A stretch of 35,516 nt of DNA from Candidatus Methylumidiphilus alinenensis (lineage in GTDB: Bacteria > Pseudomonadota > Gammaproteobacteria > Methylococcales > Methylococcaceae). The stretch spans positions 1 to 35,516 of the forward strand of contig QJPH01000193.1 of assembly GCA_003242955.1 (NCBI GenBank), written 5' to 3'. A program made the translations under genes and the position numbers. The notes beneath the pieces were generated by a model. The model was given only the letters and a program-made list of their open reading frames with translations. It was not told the origin of the DNA and did not search any database. Shown one piece after another: positions 13,443 to 20,914 of this stretch; the stretch's first letter is position 1; each line of letters starts with the position of its first letter.

Positions 13443-14641
13443 AAAATTCTACAGCCGTGGGAGCGGTTTTTAACCGCGACTTCTCGGCCTGGGTCGCGGT
13501 TAAAAACCGCTCCCACCGTTCTTTCATGGCAACCCCACCTTTTCAAAAGGGAAGGCCGAAATGCTATATTCTAAAACTCCTTGCTTATGGCTCTTTTGCC
13601 CTGTCCCTTGCTGCTTGCTCCAAACCTAAACCTGTCGAGGAATCCACCCGGCCTGTGCAAGTGGTGGTGGTCGATTATGCAAAAACCCTGGTCACCGCCA
13701 ACTATTCGGGTGAGGTGAGGGTGCGCCACGAGCCTGCCCTTTCCTTCCAAGTACCGGGTAAGATCGCCAAGCGTCTGGTCGATGTGGGCACTGTGGTGAA
13801 ACCGGGCCAACTGCTTGCCACGCTGGACCCTACCGACTACCGGCTCAGCGAAGCCGAGGCTGCCGCGCAATTGAACGCCGCACAAGCTGAACTCAGTCAA
13901 GCCCGGAAGGACTTGCTGCATGCCAGCAACTTGTTGGCGAAAGAATTAACTAGTCAGCCCAATGCCGAGCGCCGCCAAAATGCCGTACACGCAGCCGAAG
14001 CCCGTGCCGCCCAAGCCCAAGCGACATTGGGTTTAAGTGCGAGAAAATCCGGCTACGCCGAACTTCGGGCCGAACAGGCCGGTGTGATTGCGTCCGTGGA
14101 GGCGGAATCCGAGCAGGTGATTGCCGCCGGACAAACTATCTTTAGGTTGGCTAGAACCGAAGAAAAAGAAGTGGTGGCCAGCATACCCGAGAACCGCTTG
14201 GATAATCTGCAAACCGCCAGTAACATCAAAGTCAGCCTTTGGGCAAAGCCAGGGAAATTTTATTCGGCCAAGGTGCGCGAAATCTCACCTGGCGTGGATG
14301 CTTTGCTCCGCACCTTCACAGTCAAGGTTTCCATTCTAGCCCCCGATGATGATGTGCGCATGGGAATGACCGCGACGGTCCATGTTCAACAGCCAGAACC
14401 CCGGCCTTTCGCCCGATTGCCTTTGACTGCGGTTTCCCAGAAAGATAACCAAACGGTGGTTTGGATTTATGATGCCTCGACGCAAACGGTTCATCCGCAG
14501 CCAGTTACCTTAGGGGGTTACGAAGCCGAACACGCCAAGATTTTCGATGGGGTGAAATCAGGCGACAAGGTTGTGACGGCCGGGGTCCACAAATTGTTGC
14601 CGGGGGGGAAGGTGCGGCTATTGGAAGATGACAAACCATGA
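13439..14641 (+). CDS. RND efflux membrane-fusion lipoprotein with repeat-encoded N-terminus
   Basis: This periplasmic adaptor joins the RND pump to the outer-membrane channel. The protein has a lipobox (SLAAC, Cys60 from this start), a barrel-sandwich domain (LSFQVPGKIAKRLVDVGTVV and KPGQLLATLDPTDYRL), a long alpha-hairpin (QLNAAQAELSQARKDLL to QAQATLGL) and beta-barrel plus membrane-proximal domains (GMTATVHV to GDKVVTAGVHKLLPGG). The ATG at 13439 overlaps the tetR stop and has GAAAGGAC upstream. From it, 59 residues precede the lipid-bearing cysteine, far more than normal, because a 60-nt hairpin repeat (13457-13516) and a further repeat tail lie in frame within the leader. A start at ATG 13526 would give a normal signal peptide but has no ribosome-binding site. 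Total length is 400 residues. Confidence 0.88.
   Translation: MKNSTAVGAVFNRDFSAWVAVKNRSHRSFMATPPFQKGRPKCYILKLLAYGSFALSLAACSKPKPVEESTRPVQVVVVDYAKTLVTANYSGEVRVRHEPALSFQVPGKIAKRLVDVGTVVKPGQLLATLDPTDYRLSEAEAAAQLNAAQAELSQARKDLLHASNLLAKELTSQPNAERRQNAVHAAEARAAQAQATLGLSARKSGYAELRAEQAGVIASVEAESEQVIAAGQTIFRLARTEEKEVVASIPENRLDNLQTASNIKVSLWAKPGKFYSAKVREISPGVDALLRTFTVKVSILAPDDDVRMGMTATVHVQQPEPRPFARLPLTAVSQKDNQTVVWIYDASTQTVHPQPVTLGGYEAEHAKIFDGVKSGDKVVTAGVHKLLPGGKVRLLEDDKP
13457..13541. repeat. Perfect 24-bp hairpin repeat plus constant tail, inside a coding region
   Basis: Arms 13457-13480 and 13493-13516 are perfect complements (GTGGGAGCGG at the outer edge) around a 12-nt loop. The tail CCGTTCTTTCATGGCAACCC follows, a 20-nt string also found after a different hairpin at 32446. 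The block is in frame with the lipoprotein gene and has no stop codon in that frame. Confidence 0.85.
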
Positions 14642-17600
14642 GTGGCCTGAATCTTTCCGCCTGGGCCTTGCGCCATCAATCGTTTGTCGCCTACTTGATC
14701 GTGGTGTTCACCGTTGGCGGTTTTATCGCCTATTTGACGCTAGGGCGTGCTGAAGATCCTGACTTTACCATCAAAACCATGGTTGTAAGTGCTGAATGGC
14801 CGGGGGCGACGGCTCGCGAAATGGAACTCCAAATTACTGACCGCTTGGAAAAAAAGCTCCAGGAAACCCCTTGGTTGGATTATGTGCAGAGCTATTCAAA
14901 GCCGGGGAAATGCCTGATTTTTGTCAATCTACTGGATTACGCGCCTAACAAAGAGGTGCCGGATGCGTGGTATCAGGTACGAAAAAAGCTGGGCGATATC
15001 CACGGTGATCTGCCTGATGGTGTAAAAGGACCATTTTTTAACGATGAATTCGGCGATACCTACGGAACCATTTTGGCCTTCACCGGAGATGGATACAGCC
15101 AAGCCGAGTTGAAAGACATTGTGGACGATGTGCGCCAAGAGTTGCTGCGCATTCCCAACGTTGCCAAGGTTGACCTCATCGGAGTACAGGAGGAAAAAAT
15201 ATTCATCGAAATATCCCATCGCAAATTGGCGAACCTGGGCATAGACCCATTGGTCATTGCGCAGACCTTACGACAACAAAACAGCATGAATCCAGCCGGG
15301 AGCATAGAAACCGCCAGCGATAAAATATATATGCGCGTCAGCGGCGATCTCAAATCCGTGGCTGCCGTGCGTGAAATCGGCATCGAAGCGAATGGCCGGC
15401 AGTTCCGCTTGGGCGATATTGCACGGATATACCGGTCCTACGCCGACCCGCCCACGCCAAAGTTTCGCTATATGCAGGAAGATGCCATCGGTTTGTCCAT
15501 TTCAATGACGAAAGGCGGCGACATCTTAAAGCTTGGCGAAGGGCTGAGCGCGGAAATCGCCAGACTTAGTGCCAATCTCCCGGCAGGCATTTCCATTCAT
15601 CATGTGTCTGACCAACCCCAGGTAGTCAGGCGTTCAGTCAACGAGTTCATGAAGACCCTTGCCGAAGCGGTAGCCATCGTGTTGACGGTCAGCTTCCTTT
15701 CGCTAGGTGTGCGCACTGGCCTGGTGGTGGCACTTTCAATCCCGCTGGTGTTGGCGATCACCTTTCTGGCGATGTTGATCGTCGGCATTGACTTGCAGCG
15801 TATTTCCCTGGGTGCGCTAATCATCGCCTTGGGGCTTTTGGTTGACGATGCCATCATCTCGGTGGAAATGATGATAGTGAAAATGGAGCAAGGCATGGAC
15901 CGCTTTAAAGCAGCAACCTTCGCCTATACTTCGACGGCCTTTCCCATGCTGACCGGCACCTTGGTCACCGCCGCCGCATTCATGCCAGTGGGTTTTGCCA
16001 AATCCTCCGCTGGGGAATATTGCTTCAGCATCTTCGCCGTGGTCGGGCTTGCGTTGTTGGCTTCTTGGTTTGTCGCGGTTATTTTCACGCCTTTTCTTGG
16101 CTTTAAAATCCTGCCCGACATTAAACCCAACGCGAAACACAGCGAGTTAGAGGTCTACCAGCGTGGGATTTATCCCCGGTTTAGAGCCTTGGTGAAAGGA
16201 TGCCTGGCTCATCGCTGGCTAGTCGTCATCACAACCCTATTGGTGTTCGTTTTTTCCATCGTCATGTTCAGCTATGTCGAACAGCAATTTTTCCCGTTCT
16301 CAAACCGACCGGAATTGGTGATTGACCTCTGGTTACCGCAAGGTTCCTCGATCTTGGCAACGGAACGGGAGGCGAAAAAAGCCGAGGCATTGCTGAAGGA
16401 TAATCCTGATATCGTAAATTTTGTCAGTTATGTCGGGGCTGGCTCGCCAAGGTTTTATTTGCCACTGGACCAGCAACTTGAACATGACAATTTCGCCGAG
16501 ATTGTGGTGCTGACCCAAGACTCCCATGCCCGCGAACGGGTGTTGGAAGGTTTGCGGAAAGCCTTCGACAAGGATTTCACCCTGTTGCGCGTCCGTTTAA
16601 ATCGGCTGGAAAACGGACCACCTGTTGGTTTCCCGATACAATTCAGGGTCAGTGGACGCGACATCGACAAAATTCGCCCGATTGCCGAACAAGTCGCCAC
16701 CATCATGCGCGGCAACCCACACACCCAGGATGTCCATTTAGACTGGGGCGAGCCCAGCAAAGTGCTTTACCTCGAAGTGGATCAATATAAAGCCCGCGTC
16801 TTGGGCGTCAGTTCACAGGATATTTCTTTTGCGTTGCACACTTTTCTATCCGGGTTGGACATCACCGAATATCGCGAGAACAACAAACTTATCGAAGTGC
16901 TAGGACGAGCTGAACCGGGCGAGCGCAAAAACCCCGCTCTGGTGGGAGAAATCAACATCCAAACCCGTAACGGCAAAAGTGTCCCTTTAAACCAACTGGT
17001 TTACACCCGCCCTGGCTTCGAAGACGGCATCATCTGGCGGCGCAACCGCTTCCCGACGTTCACAGTGCGTTGTGATATTCGCGATGACTCGCAAGCCCCG
17101 GATGTCACGGCTCAAATCGAACCCTTACTGGAACCGCTACGCGCCAAACTTCCTGACGGCTATAGAATCGAATTGGGCGGGGCGGTGGAGAGCAGCCAGA
17201 AAGCCCAAGACTCCATCAACGCCGTCATGCCGGTGATGCTGTTTGCCGTAGTGACCTTGTTAATGATCCAATTGCAAAGCGTAAGAAAGACTATCCTCGT
17301 TCTGCTGACTGCCCCTTTGGGGATGATCGGCGTCACGGCTTTCCTGCTATTATTCAAAATTCCATTCGGATTTGTCGCCACCTTGGGGGTCATTGCGCTG
17401 GCCGGGATGATCATGCGCAATTCGGTTATCCTTGTGGACCAGATCGAACATGACATCAGCACCGGGGCGGCCCCTTTGGATGCCATCACCGAAGCGACCG
17501 TCCGGCGCTTACGACCCATTCTACTGACCGCCGCCGCCGCCATCTTGGCGATGATCCCTCTCTCTGAAAGCGAGTTTTGGGGGCCGATGGCGGTGGCCAT

Positions 17601-17691
17601 CATGGGGGGGCTATTGGTCGCCACCGTATTGACCCTGCTTTTCCTGCCTGCACTTTACGCGGTTTGGTTCAATATCGCGAAAAAGGCATGA
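14638..17691 (+). CDS. RND-family efflux permease (AcrB/MexB-like, HAE1 type)
   Basis: The 1017-residue inner-membrane pump exports drugs or other small molecules using the proton gradient. It shows the RND fold: first helix near residues 15-35 (VAYLIVVFTVGGFIAYL), a large periplasmic porter domain, a helix cluster with GLLVDDAIISVEM holding the two proton-relay aspartates of TM4, then a second porter domain and a final helix set (LGVIALAGMIMRNSVILVDQ; ILAMIPLSESEFWGPMAVAI). The motif AEDPDF after the first helix and WPGATA support the multidrug/hydrophobe branch rather than the metal branch. Starts with ATGA overlap on the lipoprotein gene, and its stop overlaps or nearly overlaps the next start. 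Substrate cannot be told from sequence. Confidence 0.95.
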   Translation: MSGLNLSAWALRHQSFVAYLIVVFTVGGFIAYLTLGRAEDPDFTIKTMVVSAEWPGATAREMELQITDRLEKKLQETPWLDYVQSYSKPGKCLIFVNLLDYAPNKEVPDAWYQVRKKLGDIHGDLPDGVKGPFFNDEFGDTYGTILAFTGDGYSQAELKDIVDDVRQELLRIPNVAKVDLIGVQEEKIFIEISHRKLANLGIDPLVIAQTLRQQNSMNPAGSIETASDKIYMRVSGDLKSVAAVREIGIEANGRQFRLGDIARIYRSYADPPTPKFRYMQEDAIGLSISMTKGGDILKLGEGLSAEIARLSANLPAGISIHHVSDQPQVVRRSVNEFMKTLAEAVAIVLTVSFLSLGVRTGLVVALSIPLVLAITFLAMLIVGIDLQRISLGALIIALGLLVDDAIISVEMMIVKMEQGMDRFKAATFAYTSTAFPMLTGTLVTAAAFMPVGFAKSSAGEYCFSIFAVVGLALLASWFVAVIFTPFLGFKILPDIKPNAKHSELEVYQRGIYPRFRALVKGCLAHRWLVVITTLLVFVFSIVMFSYVEQQFFPFSNRPELVIDLWLPQGSSILATEREAKKAEALLKDNPDIVNFVSYVGAGSPRFYLPLDQQLEHDNFAEIVVLTQDSHARERVLEGLRKAFDKDFTLLRVRLNRLENGPPVGFPIQFRVSGRDIDKIRPIAEQVATIMRGNPHTQDVHLDWGEPSKVLYLEVDQYKARVLGVSSQDISFALHTFLSGLDITEYRENNKLIEVLGRAEPGERKNPALVGEINIQTRNGKSVPLNQLVYTRPGFEDGIIWRRNRFPTFTVRCDIRDDSQAPDVTAQIEPLLEPLRAKLPDGYRIELGGAVESSQKAQDSINAVMPVMLFAVVTLLMIQLQSVRKTILVLLTAPLGMIGVTAFLLLFKIPFGFVATLGVIALAGMIMRNSVILVDQIEHDISTGAAPLDAITEATVRRLRPILLTAAAAILAMIPLSESEFWGPMAVAIMGGLLVATVLTLLFLPALYAVWFNIAKKA

Positions 17692-17699
17692 GGGATGGC

Positions 17700-19175
17700 A
17701 TGAACCTAAATCCAGCATTTGTCACCATCATTCTTAGCTTAATGGCAGAGGCCTGTACCGTCGGCCCGGATTACCATCCACCTGTTGTAGTCACACCGAC
17801 TCGTTGGATGGGAACACTGCCTCAATCTAATGGGGTTAAAACCGCCGACTTGGCAAACTGGTGGAAGGGCTTTCAAGACAAAAAACTCACAGCACTAATC
17901 GAGCGGTCATTGCAAGGTAACTTGGATTTGAAAGTGGCGGATGCCCGACTTGCCGCATCCCGTGCTCAAATCTCATCAACCTCTGCCGGACTTTGGCCCC
18001 GCCTTAATGCCTCCGGCGGTTATCAACGCGAGCGGCTAAGCCCCAATGCGTTGAAAGGAATTTTAGGCGGGGCTTTCCAGTCAGGGGAATCAAGCTCTAG
18101 TCTTTTGTCTTCACTGGGACCGATTGGCACACCGTTCAACCTGTTTCAAGTTGGCTTCGACAGTTCCTGGGAATTGGATTTATTTGGCGGCATCAAGCGC
18201 CAGCAAGAAGCCGCGATGGCTAATGCCGGGGCTGTTGAAGAAAACCGCCGTGATATCAGCATTACCGTAGCTGCTGAAGTGGCACGCAATTATCTGGAAT
18301 TAATTGGTTTGCAGCACCGACTGGAAATTGCCCGGCAACGTTTAGAAAACCAACGCAAAATCTTCGTCTTCGCCGATCATTCATACCACGAGGGTTTTGC
18401 CAGTGTATTGGATGTCAAGCGGGCAAAAACCGATTTGGAAGTGGTTGAGGCCACCATTCCGTCCATTGATGCCCAAATCAAAAACACACGTCATGGCTTG
18501 GCACTATTACTGGGTCTGCAACCGGCTGCACTCGAACACGAACTGGCAAACCTAAAGGCTGAAATTCCCCAACCCCCTACCTTGCCGGCAGGAACACCAT
18601 TGGATTTGCTGCGCCGCCGACCCGACATCAGGAAAGCGGAACGAACCGTGGCAGCGGCCAATGCCATGGTGGGTGCTGCAATGGCGGAGTTGTTCCCAAA
18701 AATCACCCTAACGGGTGCCGTCGGTTTGCAAAGTCAGAGCTTGGGCGACTTGGGGAGCTTATCCAGCGGTTTTTATGGGTTTGGCCCCCGCCTATCCCTG
18801 CCTATATTCCAAGCCGGACGACTGCTGGCCAATATTGACACCCAAGAAGCCGGGACTGACGAAGCACTTAAAGCCTATGAAAAGGCCGTGCTGTCTGCTT
18901 TTCGAGAAGTGGAAGACACCCTTGCCGCGTTGAATGGCGAATACCGCCATCAACAAAGCTTGCTCACCGCCGAAACAACGGCCCGGCAATCCTTTGAGGC
19001 TGCATCTGCCATTTACCAAGAAGGTGAAGCCGAGTTGCAAACCGTGCTCGACACTAATCGAAGCTGGTATGACGTGCAGGAACAATTGCTCCAGAGCCAA
19101 CTAGCTTGGGCCACCAGCCATATTGCCTTATTCAAGGCGTTGGGGGGTGGGTGGGAAATGACAAATCCCCCCTAA
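17700..19175 (+). CDS. Outer-membrane factor (NodT/OprM-like) of the efflux system
   Basis: This is the outer-membrane channel of the tripartite pump. The protein has two OEP domains forming a trimeric beta-barrel and periplasmic alpha-tunnel: GNLDLKVADARLAASRAQIS and GFDSSWELDLFGGIKRQQEA in the first half, RRRPDIRKAERTVAAANAMV and LPIFQAGRLLANIDTQEA in the second. The N-terminus has a hydrophobic stretch ending in ACTVGPDY, the usual acylation site context of this family, though the lipobox MAEAC is not ideal. Two starts are possible: ATG 17700 with GAGGG five nt upstream (491 residues), and ATG 17688 overlapping the pump stop (495 residues). Repeats start about 12 nt after the stop codon. 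Confidence 0.93.
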   Translation: MNLNPAFVTIILSLMAEACTVGPDYHPPVVVTPTRWMGTLPQSNGVKTADLANWWKGFQDKKLTALIERSLQGNLDLKVADARLAASRAQISSTSAGLWPRLNASGGYQRERLSPNALKGILGGAFQSGESSSSLLSSLGPIGTPFNLFQVGFDSSWELDLFGGIKRQQEAAMANAGAVEENRRDISITVAAEVARNYLELIGLQHRLEIARQRLENQRKIFVFADHSYHEGFASVLDVKRAKTDLEVVEATIPSIDAQIKNTRHGLALLLGLQPAALEHELANLKAEIPQPPTLPAGTPLDLLRRRPDIRKAERTVAAANAMVGAAMAELFPKITLTGAVGLQSQSLGDLGSLSSGFYGFGPRLSLPIFQAGRLLANIDTQEAGTDEALKAYEKAVLSAFREVEDTLAALNGEYRHQQSLLTAETTARQSFEAASAIYQEGEAELQTVLDTNRSWYDVQEQLLQSQLAWATSHIALFKALGGGWEMTNPP

Positions 19176-19187
19176 CCTCCATTTTTT

Positions 19188-19444
19188 TCTCGTTCCCAAG
19201 CTCCAGCTTGGGAATGCGGACTTTGAAGCTCCTGCTTCCCAATCAACGGTCAACGAACAAGCAGGAGCTTGCAAGACATGGGTTCCCAAGCAGGAGCTTC
19301 AATAAGACGCATTAATCGTGAAATCAGCCTTTGACGGAACGCCAAGCCCCAGCTTGGCGCGGTACACACTGATGCCAAGCTGGGGCTTGGCGTTCCGATT
19401 AAACGCTTAACTTAATGGCAGTGAAGCAGGAGCTTGGGAACCAG
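19188..19444. repeat. Cluster of GTTCCCAAGC-family and GCCAAGCCCCAGCTTGGC palindromes
   Basis: A full GTTCCCAAGC-family copy occupies 19188-19300. The palindrome around GAACGCCAAGCCCCAGCTTG (19338-) is mirrored by CCAAGCTGGGGCTTGGCGTT (about 19377-19396). GCTTAACTTAATGGCAGTGA (19405-19424) is shared with 12701-12720. The final GGAGCTTGGGAACCAGCTA touches the stop codon of the acetyltransferase gene. Confidence 0.7.
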
Positions 19445-20071
19445 CTAAATAGTACCTTTAAAGTGTTGGAATGGAATGGAATGGACACATTCACGAAATC
19501 TCCGTCCTGTTGGAGTGTCCGGCAAACAAGACAAATTACTGCAAACAGCCAAGTCCATCCGGTAAACTGCATTTTCATAGTCGCCGACCGCACCTAACCT
19601 GCCTAGCCAATGGCTCATCACCGTGTTTTCGGGAAGAATGAAGCCTCGCAAAGTCTCCATGCCTTTTATACTCGCCATCTTATAAAGCACTGCCATTAAA
19701 ACTGTTCCTAAACCCCGATGTTGATGACTATCAAGTACCACCACCGCAAACTCGGCCATAGTCGGTTGGTTTCGCATACGGATAAAGCGCGCTATGCCTA
19801 AGCCCGGATGCCCAGGCTCATCGTGGGCTAACGCAATCCAAGCAATATGATTCTGTTGGTCGACTTCTGTGAAGTACTGCAATTGCGCATCGGAAAGCTT
19901 GGCAATCGGCGTAAAGAAACGAAAATAGCGTGATTTCAAGCTTAATTCTGACATGCCATGTTGAATAATTTCCCGGTCTGCCTGCCTTACTGGCCTAAAA
20001 TCGACAAGCTCGCCATCCCGCAGGGGTAAAGCGAAACTACTACCATTGTCAAATAATTCGAGTGATGTCAT
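19445..20071 (-). CDS. GNAT family N-acetyltransferase
   Basis: The 208-residue protein has the GNAT acetyl-CoA-binding fold: VDFRPVRQADREIIQHGMS at the start, FAVVVLDSHQHRGLGTVLM (about 108-126) with the pyrophosphate-binding QHRGLG, and ILPENTVMSHWLGRLG as the later helix-strand. It resembles the acetyltransferase domain of protein lysine acetyltransferases of the Pat type but without the acyl-CoA synthetase-like portion; the acceptor is unknown. The ATG at 20071 has AGGA just upstream. An open frame extends back through the tRNA gene but is not real. The C-terminus after VYRMDLAV is longer than the domain needs and its last codons adjoin a repeat. Confidence 0.82.
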   Translation of the reverse strand: MTSLELFDNGSSFALPLRDGELVDFRPVRQADREIIQHGMSELSLKSRYFRFFTPIAKLSDAQLQYFTEVDQQNHIAWIALAHDEPGHPGLGIARFIRMRNQPTMAEFAVVVLDSHQHRGLGTVLMAVLYKMASIKGMETLRGFILPENTVMSHWLGRLGAVGDYENAVYRMDLAVCSNLSCLPDTPTGRRFRECVHSIPFQHFKGTI

Positions 20072-20110
20072 ATCCTGCAAGCCTTTCGCTGATTTCGTTC
20101 TCCGCGCAGT

Positions 20111-20135
20111 CGGACGGGATTTGTAATCCCGTCCG
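20111..20135. repeat. CGGACGGGATT palindrome
   Basis: Perfect 11-nt arms (20111-20121 and 20125-20135) are separated by TGT. It lies between tRNA-Leu and the acetyltransferase gene, 40 nt before the start of the latter. Confidence 0.6.
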
Positions 20136-20233
20136 TAACGTTTTGTAGTTAGGTGAGCGTGGTGTACACACAGAACGTAAGCGAGGAGCTTGTAAACCCC
20201 ATTGCGCTTCGCTTGGTTTTTCTCGTATGACAA

Positions 20234-20270
20234 TAAAAAAACCCGCAAGTCTTTTGAACTTACGGGTTTT
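20234..20270 (-). terminator. Intrinsic terminator after tRNA-Leu
   Basis: On the minus strand AACCCGTAAGTT pairs with GACTTGCGGGTT around a CAAAA loop and is followed by TTTTTTT. It lies about 35 nt downstream of the tRNA and would end its transcript before the acetyltransferase. Confidence 0.8.
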
Positions 20271-20302
20271 GGTGTTGCTTGGGACTGTTTGAAATCCCGA
20301 TT

Positions 20303-20389
20303 TGGTACCGAGAGCCGGAATCGAACCGGCACGGTGTCACCACCGCCAGATTTTGAGTCTGGTGCGTCTACCAGTTTCGCCATCTCGGC
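20303..20389 (-). tRNA. tRNA-Leu (anticodon CAA)
   Basis: The 87-nt cloverleaf has a GCCGAGA acceptor arm pairing with TCTCGGT (one G-U pair), an anticodon stem CCAGA / TCTGG with loop CTCAAAA (anticodon CAA, reading UUG), a long variable arm GGCGGTGGTGACACC typical of leucine tRNAs, a T arm GCCGG-TTCGATT-CCGGC and an encoded ACCA end. Confidence 0.95.
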
Positions 20390-20459
20390 AATATTTGGTT
20401 ATTATATTCAATTTTTCACCTCTTTGCCAGTACTTGTGATTAGATATTTGCTATGGCTG

Positions 20460-20490
20460 GACCGACTCGGTTTTAAAAACCGCGTCGGTC
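20460..20490. repeat. GACCGACTCGGTTTT palindrome
   Basis: GACCGACTCGGTTTT is followed by AAAACCGCGTCGGTC around one A, with one mismatch. Related copies are at 31863-31905 (perfect, longer) and within 2761-2824. It sits upstream of the small secreted-protein gene. Confidence 0.7.
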
Positions 20491-20512
20491 TTATCTATTT
20501 ATCTTAATCTCT

Positions 20513-20539
20513 TTGTGGCAGTAAGGCTTTCTGTACAAT
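20513..20539 (+). promoter_or_regulatory. Candidate promoter of the small secreted-protein gene
   Basis: TACAAT (20534-20539) is a good -10 box 20 nt before the ATG at 20560. TTGTGG (20513-20518) is a poor -35 box at 15 nt spacing. The short leader keeps the ribosome-binding GAGG. Confidence 0.35.
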
Positions 20540-20559
20540 AAAACTTAAACGAGGCATTC

Positions 20560-20907
20560 ATGGCTAAATACGCTTTTCCATTTTTGGTTTTCATGCTCGT
20601 CGGCAACTTTGCCGTGTCCCCGTCGGCTTTTGCCGTTAGCCCCGATGTTGAGGCGGCCATTGATTTGGACAAGCACCACCACGCGGAGCAATGTGAAAAG
20701 AAAAGAATCCAAGTTCAGTTGCTGATAGCCCATCAGCATCACGACCAAGAAAAGCTAAATTCGTTGGCACCGGAACTGGAAGCCATCAACAAACGCCTGA
20801 AACCCACCGAAGACAAACTGAGTGCCCTTAAGGCGAACATCAAGAAGAATCCCGACGATCAAAGCGCCTACGAAACGGCGTTGCTTCAATTGGGGGATTG
20901 CGAGTAG
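20560..20907 (+). CDS. Small secreted hypothetical protein, His-rich and coiled-coil
   Basis: The 115-residue precursor has a Sec signal peptide (FPFLVFMLVGNFAV, cleavage probably after AFA). The mature part begins with a histidine cluster (DKHHHAEQCEKKR and HQHHDQEK) and continues as a charged helix with heptad character (LNSLAPELEAINKRLKPTED), ending in a cysteine (GDCE). The two cysteines, one near each end, might form a disulfide. The histidines could bind metal, but that is a guess. GAGG at 20551 supports the start. It converges on the L,D-transpeptidase gene with a 7-nt gap. I do not recognise the family. Confidence 0.7.
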   Translation: MAKYAFPFLVFMLVGNFAVSPSAFAVSPDVEAAIDLDKHHHAEQCEKKRIQVQLLIAHQHHDQEKLNSLAPELEAINKRLKPTEDKLSALKANIKKNPDDQSAYETALLQLGDCE

Positions 20908-20914
20908 GGAAAAT

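Noticed and set aside
20072-20383. N-terminal extension of the acetyltransferase ORF back to 20383
   Set aside because: The first residues are the translation of tRNA-Leu and of the terminator behind it; the GNAT fold starts near 20071.
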